The notes under the pieces were generated by a model, which did not search any database, was not told where the DNA came from, and saw only the letters and a list, made by a program, of their open reading frames with translations. 64,000 bases of DNA from contig NZ_RAPK01000010.1 of NCBI RefSeq assembly GCF_003610495.1, forward strand, positions 186,001 through 250,000. The letters run 5' to 3'. Positions 28,479 to 39,308 of the stretch are shown here, piece by piece (the first letter of the stretch is position 1; the number at the start of each line of letters is the position of its first letter). Origin of the DNA: Sinobaca qinghaiensis (GTDB lineage: Bacteria; Bacillota; Bacilli; Bacillales; Marinococcaceae). Both the position numbers and the translations under genes were made by a program.

Positions 28479-30679
28479 GGAATTGCTCCTTTCCAGGTCT
28501 CCTCTAATGTCTTTAAAGAAGCCTGTACCACCGTTTCTCCTGTTGCTGATGCAATATGAAGCTGGCTGTTGTCCGTCACTGTGCCAATGAAATGAGCATC
28601 TTCGATCATATCTTCGATCATTTTTGTCTGGTCGGCGGGTACGCTGATAACAAAACGGGACTGGGTTTCAGAAAACAATTCCTTGACCGGGTGCTCGGAA
28701 AGCGTTACGTCGGCTCCAAGCGACGTACCTATTAAGCTTTCTGTAATCGCTACGCCGAGTCCCCCTTCTGAAATATCATGTGCGGAAGAAACAATACCTG
28801 TTTTAATAGCTTCCAGAAGCTGCTGCTGACGTTTTTTCTCGACATTCAGATCCAGTTTAGGCGCCCGGCCGGAAATAAAGCCCTGTTCCATTTTCTGAAG
28901 CTCGCTGCCTCCGAATTCCGGTGCTGCTTCGCCGATCACGTACACGGCGTCACCTGCCTTCTTAAATGTCTGGGTCGTAATATGCTTTAAATCTTCGATC
29001 AGTCCTACCATGCCGATAACCGGCGTTGGGTATACGGCTCCCTGACTTGTTTCATTATATAAAGAGACATTTCCTCCGATAACCGGTGTAGAAAGCTCCG
29101 TGCAGGCTTCGCTTATGCCGTCCGCTGATTTTTCAATCTGCCAGAAGATTTCCGGGTTTTCCGGGCTTCCGTAGTTCAGACAGTCCGTGATGCCTAAAGG
29201 CTGGGCGCCTGAACAGACGATATTACGGGCTGCTTCTGCCACTGCGATACGTCCACCTGTTTCCGGATCGAGATAAATATAGCGCGAGTTGCAGTCCGTC
29301 GTCATCGCGAGCGCTTTGTTTTTGTCTCTAACTTTAATAACGGCTGCATCTGATCCCGGCTGCACGACTGTGTTTGTCTGCACCATGTAATCATATTGAT
29401 CATAAATCCATTCTTTGCTCGCGATGGTCGGCTGCTTTAATAAACGGAGCAGGGTTTCCTGTACGTCTTCTACATCCGGCAGCCATTTAATTTCCTGGTT
29501 TTCCCGATAGTAAGCGGGTTCTGAGGAAGCCGGGTGGTAGACCGGTGCATCTTCTGCAAGCGAGTCCACGGGAACATCTGCGACTACTTCGCCGTTATGA
29601 ATCAGGCGGAGCACCTGCTCTTCAATAACTTCTCCGACATTGGCGGAAAGAAGTCCCCATTTATCACAAATATCAATAATCTCCTGCTCGCGTCCTTTTT
29701 CTACAACGAGAAGCATGCGCTCCTGTGATTCGGAAAGCATCATTTCGTAAGGTGTCATACCTTTTTCACGCTGTGGTACCAGATCAAGGTTCATTTCAAT
29801 ACCTGAACCTGCCTTGCTTGCCATTTCGGCAGACGAAGACGTCAGTCCGGCTGCCCCCATGTCCTGTATCCCAACGAGCGCATCTGATTTCACGAGCTCA
29901 AGGCATGCTTCGAGAAGCAGCTTTTCTTTAAATGGATCTCCTACCTGAACCGCAGGGCGTTTGCTCTCCGACTCTTCGCTCAGTTCTTCCGAAGCGAACG
30001 TGGCGCCGTGTATGCCATCGCGTCCGGTGTCAGCTCCGACATAAAGGACCGTGTTTCCCACCCCTTTAGCCTGGCCTTTCTGGATATCTTTATGGTCAAT
30101 CAAGCCTACGCACATAGCATTAACGAGCGGATTGCCTTCATAGCAGGGGTCAAACTGAATTTCGCCTCCTACCGTCGGTACGCCGACGCAGTTGCCGTAG
30201 CCTGCAATGCCTGCGACTACTTCTTCGAGCAGATAGCGGACGCGCGGATTTTCCAGCTCTCCGAAACGGAGGGAGTTTAACATCGCAATTGGCCGGGCAC
30301 CCATCGAGAACACGTCACGGAGAATACCGCCGACTCCCGTGGCCGCTCCCTGATAAGGCTCAATGGCGGAAGGGTGATTGTGGCTTTCTATTTTAAATAC
30401 TACCGCCTGCTCATCGCCAATATCGATGATGCCTGCGCCTTCCCCGGGTCCCTGCAGGACTTTTTCTCCGGTAACCGGAAATTTTTTCAGCACGACTTTG
30501 GAGTGCTTATAGCTGCAGTGTTCGGACCACATAACGGAAAAAAGCCCCGTTTCTGTATAATTCGGCAGACGTCCGAGAATTTTTTCCACCATCGCAAATT
30601 CCTGCTCTTTAAGGCCCATTTCTTTGTAAATATGCTCTTTCTTAATTTGCTCTGGGGATGGTTCAAGTAGTAACGACAT
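28454..30679 (-). CDS. purL: Phosphoribosylformylglycinamidine synthase subunit PurL
   Basis: A 741-residue synthetase subunit of the small-PurL type that works with PurQ and PurS to make FGAM. Motifs include [12 protein letters not shown] (about residue 45), [25 protein letters not shown] and [14 protein letters not shown] near the C-terminus. The frame is open 26 codons further upstream, but I chose the ATG at 30679 because GGAGGAAATCCC precedes it. It overlaps the end of purQ by 17 bases. Confidence 0.97.
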   Translation of the reverse strand: MSLLLEPSPEQIKKEHIYKEMGLKEQEFAMVEKILGRLPNYTETGLFSVMWSEHCSYKHSKVVLKKFPVTGEKVLQGPGEGAGIIDIGDEQAVVFKIESHNHPSAIEPYQGAATGVGGILRDVFSMGARPIAMLNSLRFGELENPRVRYLLEEVVAGIAGYGNCVGVPTVGGEIQFDPCYEGNPLVNAMCVGLIDHKDIQKGQAKGVGNTVLYVGADTGRDGIHGATFASEELSEESESKRPAVQVGDPFKEKLLLEACLELVKSDALVGIQDMGAAGLTSSSAEMASKAGSGIEMNLDLVPQREKGMTPYEMMLSESQERMLLVVEKGREQEIIDICDKWGLLSANVGEVIEEQVLRLIHNGEVVADVPVDSLAEDAPVYHPASSEPAYYRENQEIKWLPDVEDVQETLLRLLKQPTIASKEWIYDQYDYMVQTNTVVQPGSDAAVIKVRDKNKALAMTTDCNSRYIYLDPETGGRIAVAEAARNIVCSGAQPLGITDCLNYGSPENPEIFWQIEKSADGISEACTELSTPVIGGNVSLYNETSQGAVYPTPVIGMVGLIEDLKHITTQTFKKAGDAVYVIGEAAPEFGGSELQKMEQGFISGRAPKLDLNVEKKRQQQLLEAIKTGIVSSAHDISEGGLGVAITESLIGTSLGADVTLSEHPVKELFSETQSRFVISVPADQTKMIEDMIEDAHFIGTVTDNSQLHIASATGETVVQASLKTLEETWKGAIPCLVKSKA

Positions 30680-31346
30680 GGGATTTCCTCCAATGATTGA
30701 GAATAGATTGAAACAGCGGCAGGCCGTCAGCGCTGCCAAGCAGGTCAAGAGTAGCACGTTCCGGGTGCGGCATCATGCCGAGCACATTGCCTTCTTTATT
30801 TACAATGCCGGCAATATCGCCGACGGATCCGTTAATATCGTCTTTATAGGTGAATACAATCTGGTTATTGTCCTGCAGCTCCTGCAGGGTGGTTTCGTCG
30901 CAGAAATAATTGCCTTCCCCATGGGCAACAGGAATTGTAATTTCTTCGTCCTGTTCGTATTTTTCGGAAAAGGCTGTTGCATTATTTTTCACCTGAAGCG
31001 TTGTCTGCCGGCAGATAAACTTCAGCGATTTATTCCGCTGCATCGCCCCCGGCAGCAGCCCGGCTTCGAGCAGAACCTGAAAACCATTGCAGATGCCAAG
31101 AACCGGCTTTCCTTTTGCCGCTTCTTCAATTACGCTTTCCATTACCGGAGCAAAACGGGCAATGGCACCGGAGCGGAGATAGTCCCCATAGGAAAATCCG
31201 CCAGGAATTAAAATCGCATCATAGGCTTCAACGCTTTTCTCGGTATACCATACTTTTTCTACATCTTCTCCAAGGCCGTCCTTGATGGCGTAGAACATAT
31301 CGTCATCACAGTTGGAGCCGGGAAATACGATTACGGCGAACTTCAT
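30663..31346 (-). CDS. purQ: Phosphoribosylformylglycinamidine synthase glutaminase subunit PurQ
   Basis: A 227-residue class I glutamine amidotransferase that feeds ammonia to PurL. The catalytic cysteine is in [19 protein letters not shown] (about residue 86), and the His-Glu pair is in MMPHPERA near the C-terminus. It overlaps purS by four bases. Length is as expected for the three-subunit enzyme of Bacilli. Confidence 0.97.
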   Translation of the reverse strand: MKFAVIVFPGSNCDDDMFYAIKDGLGEDVEKVWYTEKSVEAYDAILIPGGFSYGDYLRSGAIARFAPVMESVIEEAAKGKPVLGICNGFQVLLEAGLLPGAMQRNKSLKFICRQTTLQVKNNATAFSEKYEQDEEITIPVAHGEGNYFCDETTLQELQDNNQIVFTYKDDINGSVGDIAGIVNKEGNVLGMMPHPERATLDLLGSADGLPLFQSILNHWRKSHVVTT

Positions 31347-31594
31347 GAGGAAACGACCTCCTCCATATTGTACGTATAGTCTTCAATAACCGGATTCGTT
31401 AACAGCTTATGGCACATCTCTTCGACTTTCTCCTGTACATCGTCTGTTTTTTCCATATGAAGCTCGATAAATTTGCCCGTCTGCACTTCGCTTACTTCGT
31501 TGTATCCCATCGTATGAAGCGCGTTATTAATGGCGCTTCCCTGCGGATCCAATACGCCGGCCTTTAACGTTACGTAAATTTGTACTTTAACCAT
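31343..31594 (-). CDS. purS: Phosphoribosylformylglycinamidine synthase subunit PurS
   Basis: An 83-residue PurS protein, the small bridging subunit of FGAM synthase. The sequence [19 protein letters not shown] and the C-terminal [11 protein letters not shown] are family signatures. It overlaps the end of purC by eight bases and purQ by four bases. Confidence 0.97.
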   Translation of the reverse strand: MVKVQIYVTLKAGVLDPQGSAINNALHTMGYNEVSEVQTGKFIELHMEKTDDVQEKVEEMCHKLLTNPVIEDYTYNMEEVVSS

Positions 31595-32306
31595 GAATAG
31601 TGCCTCCCAGTCTTTTTAAAATCTCCGTGTAGCCATCCTGAAGTGAACCAAGCCCGTAGCGGAACAGGTCTTTATCGAACTTTTCCCGTGTGGTTTTGTC
31701 CCAGAGCCTGCATGTATCCGGGGAAATTTCGTCGGACAGCAGGATCGTTCCATCTTCTGTCGTGCCGAATTCCAGTTTAAAATCAACAAGAATAAGTTCA
31801 CATTCGTCAAAATGCCTTTGCAGCGCATCATTGACTTCGAGGGCCAGCTTTCTCATTTCGATCGTCTGCGCCGGCTCTGCGGCATGAAGAAGGCGGATAT
31901 GATCATCATTAATAAGCGGATCGCCAAGCTCATCGTCTTTGTAATAAAATTCCACTACCGGCACATCTACTTCCGTGCCTTCCGGAATACCGGTGCGTTT
32001 TTTCAGGCTGCCCGCTACTACGTTCCGGACTACCACTTCAAGCGGAATAATCGTTGTTTTATGCACGAGCTGTTCTGTTTCAGAGATCTTTTTTTCAAAA
32101 TGATTGCGGATGCCAAGAGACGTCAGCTTTTCAAAAAGAAGGGAAGAGATGACATTATTAAGCTCTCCTTTTCCTTTCAGGACATCTTTTTTCTCTCCAT
32201 TAAATGCTGTCGCTTCATCCTTATATTCCACCCAGAGAAGTCCTGGTGTATCTGTTTCATAAAGCCGTTTGGCTTTTCCTTCATACAGAAGATCCTGCTT
32301 TTCCAC
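31587..32306 (-). CDS. purC: SAICAR synthetase
   Basis: A 239-residue phosphoribosylaminoimidazole-succinocarboxamide synthase. It has the N-terminal LLYEGKAKRLYET, PLEVVVRNVVAGSL (about residue 88), and DFKLEFG followed by LSDEISPDTCRLWD with substrate-binding residues. It starts with GTG, supported by GGGAGG about nine bases upstream. It lies 22 bases after purB. Confidence 0.97.
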   Translation of the reverse strand: MEKQDLLYEGKAKRLYETDTPGLLWVEYKDEATAFNGEKKDVLKGKGELNNVISSLLFEKLTSLGIRNHFEKKISETEQLVHKTTIIPLEVVVRNVVAGSLKKRTGIPEGTEVDVPVVEFYYKDDELGDPLINDDHIRLLHAAEPAQTIEMRKLALEVNDALQRHFDECELILVDFKLEFGTTEDGTILLSDEISPDTCRLWDKTTREKFDKDLFRYGLGSLQDGYTEILKRLGGTIHG

Positions 32307-32328
32307 TCAAAACGCCTCCCCGGTTTAT

Positions 32329-33624
32329 TTACTCAATACCTGCACGCTTAAAAATTGTGTCGACCTGTTTCATGTGGTGATTGTAGTCAAAGCATTCATC
32401 AATTTCTTTTTCAGTAAGTACTTCCGTAATACGCGGCTGCTGGTCCACCAGGGTGCGGAACTGCACGCCCTCTTCCCACGCCTGCATCGCCGTCGGCTGC
32501 ACGAGGTCATAGGCTTCTTCGCGGGCCATGCCTTTGTTGATAAGCGTCAGCATCACGCGCTGTGAATAAATAAGGCCGAACGTTCTTTTCATATTGGCTT
32601 TCATGTTTTCAGGAAACACAGTGAGATTCTTTACGATATTGCCGAAGCGGTTCAACATATAGTTAAGTGCAATCGTTGCGTCCGGCAGGATAATCCGCTC
32701 CGCCGACGAGTGGGAAATGTCACGCTCATGCCAAAGCGGCACGTTTTCGTAAGCAGTCAGCATGTGGCCGCGGATAACGCGGGCAAGCCCTGACATATTT
32801 TCCGAGCCGATCGGATTGCGTTTGTGAGGCATGGCAGAAGATCCCTTCTGGCCTTTAGCGAAAAACTCCTCTACTTCACGGGTTTCACTTTTCTGCAGGC
32901 CGCGGATTTCCACAGCCATTTTTTCGATAGATCCGGCAATAAGGGCAATCGTGCTCATGTAGTGGGCGTGACGGTCCCGCTGCAGCGTCTGAGTGGAAAC
33001 AGGTGCCGCTTCAAGGCCGAGCTCACGGCAGACGTGCTCTTCGATGTACGGCGGAATGTTGGCAAATGTACCGACTGCGCCGGACAATTTTCCAACACGT
33101 ACCGTTTCTGCGGCAGCACGGAAGCGCTCCAGGTTACGCTGCATTTCCTGATACCAGAGGGCAAGCTTTAGACCGAAAGTTGTCGGCTCTGCGTGCACGC
33201 CGTGTGTACGCCCCATCATTACCGTATATTTATGTTCTTTTGCTTTTTCTTTCAGAATAGAAGTGAAGTTTTCCAGGTCCTTCAACAGGATAGCGTTCGC
33301 CTGTTTCAGCTGGTAGGAAAGAGCTGTGTCCACGACGTCGGTGGAAGTCAGGCCGTAATGCACCCATTTGCGTTCTTCCCCAAGCGTTTCTGATACGGCT
33401 CTTGTGAAAGCTACGACGTCATGTCGCGTTTCCTGCTCGATTTCATTGATGCGCGCCACATCAAAGCCTGCTTTTTCCCGGATCTTTTCCACGTCTTCCT
33501 TTGGAATATCCCCAAGCTCGGACCATGCTTCACAGGCGGAAATTTCCACCTCTAGCCAGGCGTTAAAGCGGTTGTTTTCTGTCCATATTTCTCCCATTTC
33601 CGGGCGGGTGTAACGTTCGATCAT
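32329..33624 (-). CDS. purB: Adenylosuccinate lyase
   Basis: A 431-residue lyase of the fumarase/aspartase superfamily. It acts twice: it releases fumarate from SAICAR and from adenylosuccinate. The superfamily signature [16 protein letters not shown] is at about residue 263; other active-site regions are TSTDVVDTA and [14 protein letters not shown]. It is the third gene of the operon, 31 bases after purK. Confidence 0.97.
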   Translation of the reverse strand: MIERYTRPEMGEIWTENNRFNAWLEVEISACEAWSELGDIPKEDVEKIREKAGFDVARINEIEQETRHDVVAFTRAVSETLGEERKWVHYGLTSTDVVDTALSYQLKQANAILLKDLENFTSILKEKAKEHKYTVMMGRTHGVHAEPTTFGLKLALWYQEMQRNLERFRAAAETVRVGKLSGAVGTFANIPPYIEEHVCRELGLEAAPVSTQTLQRDRHAHYMSTIALIAGSIEKMAVEIRGLQKSETREVEEFFAKGQKGSSAMPHKRNPIGSENMSGLARVIRGHMLTAYENVPLWHERDISHSSAERIILPDATIALNYMLNRFGNIVKNLTVFPENMKANMKRTFGLIYSQRVMLTLINKGMAREEAYDLVQPTAMQAWEEGVQFRTLVDQQPRITEVLTEKEIDECFDYNHHMKQVDTIFKRAGIE

Positions 33625-33655
33625 GTTGATTCCTCCACTCTCTCTATCTGCTGCT

Positions 33656-34789
33656 TTATTTTATATAGGTATTCCATACATTATTGCTGTCTTCGAGCGC
33701 GTGTTCCACGCTGTCGCGCAGCACGGTCCAGTGTCCCATTTTCCGGCCGGGCCGGCTTTCGGCTTTTCCGTAAAGATGAATATGCTCTTTGGCAAAATCC
33801 TGCAGGCCGTTCATTACCGGCTCCACGTGCTCACCAAGTATATTCGTCATCACGACCGGCTTCAGAAGTCCGGTCGGTCCCAGAGGAAGACCGCAGACGG
33901 CACGGATATGCTGCTCAAACTGGGATGTTTCACAAGCTTCGATCGTATAGTGCCCGGAATTGTGCGGGCGGGGCGCTACTTCATTGACATAGAGCGTTTC
34001 TTCATCTATAACAAACATTTCAATAGCGAGTGTCCCGACAAGCTTTAGATGGCCGGCTAATGTTTCCGCCACTGCGTAGGCTTTCTCTGCGAGGCTTCCG
34101 GATATACGGGCCGGAACAATTGTTTGATGGAGAATATTGTTTTCATGAATATTTTCGCCTACCGGAAAAACCGCTGTTTCCCCTGTTGTCGATCTGGTAA
34201 TAATCACGGATATTTCTTTTTCAAAAGGAATCCAGGCTTCAAGCACAAAGTCCGCCGGATTTTTTTCTGCAAGCCGGCTGTAGGCTTCCTGAAGACCGGA
34301 TTCGTTTTTCAGTACTTCCTGTCCTTTGCCGTCATAACCGCCCCGGCATGTTTTCAAGACAGCAGGAAAACCGATGGCTTCAACCGCGGCCTCCAGAGAC
34401 TCATAGTCGGTTACCGGCCGGTAAGGGGCAACCGGAACGCCGGCGTCTTGAATGGCCTGCTTCTCGCGAAGCCTGTGCTGGGTCGTTTGAAGAAGAGTGC
34501 CCCCCTGCGGAAGGTACATGGACTTTTCCAGGAAAGAAGCCGTTTCTGCATCAATATTCTCAAATTCATAAGTCAAAACGCTGCAGTGGGAGGAAAGCTC
34601 CTCTGCTGCGCTGCGGTCATCGTAGGCGCCTTCTACTTCTACATCGGATACCTGACCGGCAGGTGAGCCTGTCGAAGGTTCCAGTACTGCTGTGCGGTAG
34701 CCCATCGGCCGGGCCGCAATCGCCATCATGCGTCCGAGCTGGCCGCCGCCGAGTATGCCTATTGTACTGCCGGGAGGAATTAACGTCAT
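33656..34789 (-). CDS. purK: N5-carboxyaminoimidazole ribonucleotide synthase
   Basis: A 377-residue ATP-grasp enzyme that carboxylates AIR at N5. The N-terminal [18 protein letters not shown] is diagnostic. The ATP-grasp core is [20 protein letters not shown] (about residue 138), and the metal site is in [17 protein letters not shown]. It overlaps purE by four bases. Confidence 0.97.
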   Translation of the reverse strand: MTLIPPGSTIGILGGGQLGRMMAIAARPMGYRTAVLEPSTGSPAGQVSDVEVEGAYDDRSAAEELSSHCSVLTYEFENIDAETASFLEKSMYLPQGGTLLQTTQHRLREKQAIQDAGVPVAPYRPVTDYESLEAAVEAIGFPAVLKTCRGGYDGKGQEVLKNESGLQEAYSRLAEKNPADFVLEAWIPFEKEISVIITRSTTGETAVFPVGENIHENNILHQTIVPARISGSLAEKAYAVAETLAGHLKLVGTLAIEMFVIDEETLYVNEVAPRPHNSGHYTIEACETSQFEQHIRAVCGLPLGPTGLLKPVVMTNILGEHVEPVMNGLQDFAKEHIHLYGKAESRPGRKMGHWTVLRDSVEHALEDSNNVWNTYIK

Positions 34790-35274
34790 GATGGAAGCTC
34801 CCCCGTTTCTATTACTTTACTGCGCATTTCTTCGCGCCGGTTATCCATTTTTTCAGCAAGATTTTCATCAAAGGCTGATAAAATCTGGGCAGCAAGCAGG
34901 CCTGCATTAACAGCGCCTGCTTTTCCGATAGCTACTGTGGCAACCGGAACGCCGCCGGGCATCTGCGCAATCGATAAAAGCGAATCCATTCCCTGCAGCG
35001 CTTTGGACTGAATCGGTACGCCGATCACAGGAAGGGTTGTCTTGGCCGCGGTCATGCCCGGGAGATGAGCGGCGCCTCCTGCTCCTGCAATAATTACCTT
35101 CAACCCTTTCTTCCGGGCCGTTTCTGCATATTCAAACATTAAATCCGGTGTCCGGTGAGCGGAAACCACCTGTTTTTCGTACGTAATATCTAATTCGTCC
35201 AGCACATCACATGCGTTCTTCATCGTTTCCCAATCGGATGTGCTTCCCATAATTACTCCAACCTGCGGATTCAT
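34786..35274 (-). CDS. purE: N5-carboxyaminoimidazole ribonucleotide mutase
   Basis: A 162-residue class I PurE that moves the carboxylate from N5 to C4 of the imidazole. Motifs: [29 protein letters not shown] with the catalytic histidine, and [15 protein letters not shown]. It is the first gene of the operon and sits behind a riboswitch leader of about 320 bases. Confidence 0.97.
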   Translation of the reverse strand: MNPQVGVIMGSTSDWETMKNACDVLDELDITYEKQVVSAHRTPDLMFEYAETARKKGLKVIIAGAGGAAHLPGMTAAKTTLPVIGVPIQSKALQGMDSLLSIAQMPGGVPVATVAIGKAGAVNAGLLAAQILSAFDENLAEKMDNRREEMRSKVIETGELPS

Positions 35275-35328
35275 TCTTCCACTCCTCTACGACTTTGCTC
35301 CATTGTATTCTATGTGTTAAAAATCCAC

Positions 35329-35387
35329 GAAAAAAGCCCCGGTAGGTTGACTTTTCTTTTATAGAAAGCTGTCAGACTTGCCGGGGC
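35329..35387 (-). terminator. Terminator in the purE leader
   Basis: On the minus strand GCCCCGGCAAG and CTACCGGGGC form the base of a long hairpin ending in TTTTTT, with an inner GAC/GTC pairing. A separate stable hairpin (GGAAAGAAC with GTTCTTTCC, about 35387-35430) lies between it and the aptamer. This is the expression platform through which guanine would stop the operon. Confidence 0.8.
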
Positions 35388-35429
35388 CGGAAAGAACACA
35401 CCCCGGACACGGTGCCGGGGGCGTTCTTT

Positions 35430-35499
35430 CCTCATAGTCCGGCGATTTACGGTCACCAGGTAGAAACGTTTGGGCCCTATTCCCAATTTTATATGAGGG
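35430..35499 (-). promoter_or_regulatory. Guanine riboswitch aptamer of the pur operon
   Basis: On the minus strand P1 arms CTCATA and TATGAG enclose a P2 hairpin with loop AATAGGG, the J2/3 GTTTCTACC and a P3 hairpin with loop CCGTAAA. These are the purine-riboswitch core elements. The specificity base before the last P1 strand is C (GGACTATG), which indicates guanine/hypoxanthine rather than adenine. The 323-base gap from 35275 to 35597 is filled by this aptamer, its terminator platform, the promoter and the PurR boxes. Confidence 0.93.
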
Positions 35500-35526
35500 T
35501 TATATGTCGTTTTTATTCCTCTTACA

Positions 35527-35555
35527 GCTTAACAAGATGTCATGAAATCTGTCAA
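35527..35555 (-). promoter_or_regulatory. Sigma-A promoter of the pur operon
   Basis: Minus-strand TTGACA (35550-35555) and TTAAGC (35527-35532) with 17 bases between. The -35 is consensus and the -10 is weak. It lies between the PurR boxes and the riboswitch. Confidence 0.6.
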
Positions 35556-35556
35556 C

Positions 35557-35602
35557 GGAAATCGAACATTATAATTATATTAAGTTTTAATGTTCGGTTA
35601 TT
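35557..35602 (-). promoter_or_regulatory. PurR operator (two inverted PurBoxes)
   Basis: On the minus strand AATAACCGAACATT (about 35589-35602) and, inverted, AATGTTCGATTT (35559-35570) match the PurBox AWWWCCGAACWWT and are separated by about 18 bases. This is the arrangement known for the Bacillus PurR repressor, which senses PRPP. The distal box overlaps the yebG stop codon. It sits just upstream of the -35. Confidence 0.85.
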
Positions 35603-35789
35603 GAGGTTTTGCTTCAAAAATGATTTGTTGTTTTAATACCGTATGCTCTTTTTTGCCATTTATGATCGTTTCAGTAAATACGGGTTTTTCCATCCTGCGC
35701 ACAGGAACAAAGCCTTCCCTGCTGATGCGGTCGAGACATTCGGAGATCGTTTCTCCCTCCTGCACTTCAAACGTTTTCTTTGCAGCCAT
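35598..35789 (-). CDS. yebG: NETI motif-containing protein YebG
   Basis: A 63-residue basic protein, probably cytoplasmic, of unknown function. Relatives are named for an NETI-like motif; here the corresponding region is QEGETISECLDRI. It starts 11 bases after yebE and ends at the PurR operator, the same position as in B. subtilis. No catalytic motif is visible. Confidence 0.85.
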   Translation of the reverse strand: MAAKKTFEVQEGETISECLDRISREGFVPVRRMEKPVFTETIINGKKEHTVLKQQIIFEAKPQ

Positions 35790-35800
35790 ATTTAATACTC

Positions 35801-36340
35801 CTATCGTCGTATTCCTTTCACCCAGAAGCCGCCGAAAAAGGCTTTCGGTTCGTGCGAAATAATAAAGGCTTTCGCATCAAGTTCTTTCACCGTCCGGTAC
35901 AGACGCGCCTCCGATTTCCGGGAAGTCAGAATTTCCATCATCATTCGTTCGCCTTCGCGTCCATATGCCACCCAGTTTGTAACACCATAACCTTTGTCAC
36001 GAAGGGTGTTGGGAATATCCGGTTCATATTCTTTTGTTATAACATTTACCGTTATATATCCTAAAGCCAGCTTTTCTTCAATTTTCATGCCGACCAGTAC
36101 CCCTGTTCCAAATCCAACGGAATAGGCAACCAGATTTAAATAGTTATCCAGATTTTCAAGGACAAGCCCCAGGCCGATAACATAGACCAGCGTTTCGATA
36201 ATACCGAACAGGCCGGCAAAATATTTTTGTCCTTTTAATGTAAAAATCAGCCGCAGCGTTAACAGCGTTACGTATAAAATATTAATAACAAATACAATCG
36301 CCATAAAACTCCAGGCATTAGCGAGCAGTGTACTTAACAA
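35801..36340 (-). CDS. yebE: DUF2179/UPF0316 membrane protein YebE
   Basis: A 179-residue membrane protein with three hydrophobic segments in the first 90 residues and a cytoplasmic DUF2179 domain at the C-terminus (from about residue 105, around ITKEYEPDIPNTLRDKGYGVTNW). The function is not known. A strong AAGGAGG site precedes the ATG. It is co-directional with yebG and is the upstream end of the conserved yebE-yebG-purE block. Confidence 0.87.
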   Translation of the reverse strand: MLSTLLANAWSFMAIVFVINILYVTLLTLRLIFTLKGQKYFAGLFGIIETLVYVIGLGLVLENLDNYLNLVAYSVGFGTGVLVGMKIEEKLALGYITVNVITKEYEPDIPNTLRDKGYGVTNWVAYGREGERMMMEILTSRKSEARLYRTVKELDAKAFIISHEPKAFFGGFWVKGIRR

Positions 36341-36402
36341 TGATATGACCTCCTTTTTTGCCCACTAATTCATTATCGCATATCAGTTAAGCCACCGGGA
36401 AA

Positions 36403-36436
36403 GAAAAAAACTGTCCCCCGCCGGGACAGTTTTCGA
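36403..36436 (-). terminator. Terminator of the phosphorelay/glycosyltransferase operon
   Basis: On the minus strand AAAACTGTCCC pairs with GGGACAGTTTT through GGCGGG, followed by TTTC. It lies 50 bases after the hybrid kinase stop and insulates that operon from yebE. Confidence 0.87.
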
Positions 36437-36485
36437 GATGCCAGCAGAATACACTGGTTTTTTGAAAAAAGATGCAAACAGATCC

Positions 36486-39308
36486 TTATTCTTTTACCGA
36501 AGGGACATAAATTTCTCCGGAAGGATTTGTTTTCTTTAATAAATAGCGCACCTGCTGGGACAGCTTCTGCGGTGGATAAGGTTTTGTTAAATAATGATGC
36601 ACTTCCAGTTCCTGCATTTTTTCTGTATCTTCATTTAATGCAGAAGAAACAATGATCGGTATATTTTTGAGTTCTTCTCTCGCTTTTATATGCTGAATAA
36701 ATGTCCACCCATCCATTTCATCGCCAAGCATAACGTCGACAATAAATATATCCGGCTTCAGGCCGCTGTCAATCGCAGCCAGGGCGGCGGTTGGATTAAA
36801 ATGAAACGCAACCTCATATTTAGCATGGCGCAGCTCCTCTGACAGCAGCAGGCCGAGACTTCTATCGTCCTCGAGGACGAGCGCAGTCAATGTGGAATCC
36901 GATTGCGTATACTGAAGAAGTTCTTCCCCGTCAAGTGCCGGCAGATAAAAAGTAAATGTACTGCCTTTGCCTTCTTCAGACGTCACCATAATTCTGCCGT
37001 TATGGTCTTCGAGAATTTTTTTGCATACCGCGAGCCCCAGGCCGGTGCCGCGGATTTTCTGGCGCTTTTCTCCTTCTACCCGGTGGAATTTACTGAACAG
37101 CTTTGGCAGCTCTTTTTCTGGAATGCCCAGCCCCTGATCCGTAACGGATACCATTACGTTATCCTGGGAATTCTGCATGCTGATAGTAATATTACCACCG
37201 TTCGGCGAGAATTTCACAGCGTTGCTGATGAGGTTGGTCATCACCTGAACCAGCTTATCTTCATCCGCGAAAATTTTTCCTGACTGCAGCTTGTCTTCTA
37301 TTATAAATGAATGATTCGGCTGACCGGGCTCCATTGTATGAACCACGTTCATAATAATTTCGGCAGCATCCACCCGTTCTTTTTCATAGCTTTCCTTGCC
37401 TGATTCCATTCGCTGCAGATCCAGAAAATCGTTGATCAGATGAGTCAGCCGGTTTCCTTCTTTATGAATCGTTTCTATATATTTTCTCTGCTTTTCCGGT
37501 TTTAGTTCTTTCATCAGCATAAGCTCTGCAAAGCCGAGAATACTGGAAAGCGGAGTGCGCAGCTCATGGCTGACGGTACTCACAAGGTCGGACTTCATTT
37601 TATCAAGCTCATAGTTTCTCGTATGATCCCTGTGTACAAAAATAGTACCCTGCAGCTCTCCATCGCTGAACAGCTGCTCTCCGTATACTTCATACACCCG
37701 GACTTCTTCTTCATCGTGAACGTGATAGTACACTTTTTCGATATTCGGTTTTTCCCCTTCACGATAGGAGTAGAAATAAGCTTCAAGCATAGAGCGGTCT
37801 TTTTCATCTACGTGGGAAAGCAGGCCGGACGTCCATCTTTCAAAAGACGGCTTCTGAGATTTTTTAAGGGCGCACTTTCCGGCTATTTGATCCATCTTAC
37901 TGTTGCTGTGAATCATTCTGCCCTTTGCGTCAATAAATTGAATGCCCTCATTCACATTATTAATAATTGCCTGATAAAGAGCACTGTCCTTTTCCGTTGT
38001 TTCATGAAGAATAATCCGCTCAAAGGAGATCTTGGACTGGCTCAGCAGGCCGAACATCGCATGCTGCTCTTCTTGTGAAAATGGACGGCCGATCCGATAC
38101 ATACAGCAGATACCAATTAAATGTTCCCCTTCGGAAAAGATAGGCATATACAGCTCGTACATATCCCGGCTTTCCTCTGAAAGCCCCTGCTCCGATGCGT
38201 CCGCCTGCACTTTAACCATGTGCGGAGCTTTTGTTTCATACGTTATCATCGCAGGAGTTTCCTCAATATGTTCTGTGAGCCACTTGACCCGCGCATCGCT
38301 CATTCCGAGACTTGCCGTCATCCATTCCGGCTGCATCGTTAAAATCATCGCCTTCTCAAATGGAAACAACTCCTGAAAATGAACTAATATGGTCTGCAGC
38401 AGTTCATTTTTTTCCGACACGGCTGATAATGAGGAGTTAAATTCATTCATCTGATGAAGGCGTTCCCGCTGAAGCTCCAATTCTTCCTGCTGGCTTTCCA
38501 GCTCTTCATTACGGTCAGTCAACATTTCCTGGTTATTCTGGATGCTTGCCGCCATCTGCGAGAACGTGCGGCTGAGCGCCCCCATTTCATCCTTGCGCTT
38601 TGTATACTTAAGCTCCACGTCTTCTCCGGTTTCAATTTTGTCTGCGGCTTCTTCTAAATCCTGAAGCGGTTTCGTGAGCCAGTACAATAAAGTCCAGACG
38701 CTCACACCCAGAACAAGCAGGATCAGAACAAAATAAAGCAGAATGGAATTATTGGCCTGTATAGTGGAGGCAAAATAATCATCATTTATAGCGGCACGTT
38801 CACTTTCTATCGCAGTATATTCTTCTGTTGTCTGGTCAATAATACGATTAGCCTGGTCATTAATTTCCCCTGACGTAACCGCACTTATTTCGCCCCCGCC
38901 ATTTTCGATCTGAGCAGTCACCTGCGGAATCCATTCCTCCGAATACCGCGTTATAAATGCGTCAATTGCCTGACCGAATTCTTCATTTTTGCGGGTGCTG
39001 TCAAGCGCCTGATAGTCTGCAAGTATAGATTCCAGCTCCGTTATTTCCGTGTTTAAATTTTCAAGGATAGCCTCCTCCTGATAAATGTAATACCCCCGGC
39101 CTTGTATCACTACCTGCTGAAGAGTTGTTTCCAAATCGAATAACAAACCATCAAGTTCTCTTAATTCAACCGATTGGTTTCGGATGTCTTCCTGTTCACT
39201 GCTGATATGATTTAACTGAATAACAGCCCCGATCCCCATTAGCAAAAGCAGGCACACAAAAATTAATAAAAAACTCCGGTGCGCCTTTTCCAGAATATAG
39301 TTAATCAT
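36486..39308 (-). CDS. Hybrid sensor histidine kinase with CHASE3-like, HAMP, GAF-like, PAS-like and receiver domains
   Basis: A 940-residue membrane kinase. TM1 is at about 12-32 and TM2 at about 188-210; between them is an acidic helical extracellular domain of CHASE3 type. A HAMP linker (about 210-265), a coiled coil, a GAF-like region (about 300-435) and a PAS-like region (about 445-565) follow. The phosphoacceptor His581 is in VSHELRTPLSS. ATPase motifs are NLISNAVKFSP, DQGLGIPE and GTGLGLAVCKK. The receiver has Asp858 in FIVDVMLG. It should pass phosphate His to Asp and then to a partner HPt, which the neighbouring GGDEF protein supplies. It overlaps the lone receiver gene by eight bases. 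The signal is unknown. Confidence 0.92.
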   Translation of the reverse strand: MINYILEKAHRSFLLIFVCLLLLMGIGAVIQLNHISSEQEDIRNQSVELRELDGLLFDLETTLQQVVIQGRGYYIYQEEAILENLNTEITELESILADYQALDSTRKNEEFGQAIDAFITRYSEEWIPQVTAQIENGGGEISAVTSGEINDQANRIIDQTTEEYTAIESERAAINDDYFASTIQANNSILLYFVLILLVLGVSVWTLLYWLTKPLQDLEEAADKIETGEDVELKYTKRKDEMGALSRTFSQMAASIQNNQEMLTDRNEELESQQEELELQRERLHQMNEFNSSLSAVSEKNELLQTILVHFQELFPFEKAMILTMQPEWMTASLGMSDARVKWLTEHIEETPAMITYETKAPHMVKVQADASEQGLSEESRDMYELYMPIFSEGEHLIGICCMYRIGRPFSQEEQHAMFGLLSQSKISFERIILHETTEKDSALYQAIINNVNEGIQFIDAKGRMIHSNSKMDQIAGKCALKKSQKPSFERWTSGLLSHVDEKDRSMLEAYFYSYREGEKPNIEKVYYHVHDEEEVRVYEVYGEQLFSDGELQGTIFVHRDHTRNYELDKMKSDLVSTVSHELRTPLSSILGFAELMLMKELKPEKQRKYIETIHKEGNRLTHLINDFLDLQRMESGKESYEKERVDAAEIIMNVVHTMEPGQPNHSFIIEDKLQSGKIFADEDKLVQVMTNLISNAVKFSPNGGNITISMQNSQDNVMVSVTDQGLGIPEKELPKLFSKFHRVEGEKRQKIRGTGLGLAVCKKILEDHNGRIMVTSEEGKGSTFTFYLPALDGEELLQYTQSDSTLTALVLEDDRSLGLLLSEELRHAKYEVAFHFNPTAALAAIDSGLKPDIFIVDVMLGDEMDGWTFIQHIKAREELKNIPIIVSSALNEDTEKMQELEVHHYLTKPYPPQKLSQQVRYLLKKTNPSGEIYVPSVKE

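Noticed and set aside
28454-30757. PurL start at 30757
   Set aside because: The upstream residues are hydrophobic and unlike PurL and lie inside purQ; the ATG at 30679 has a strong site.
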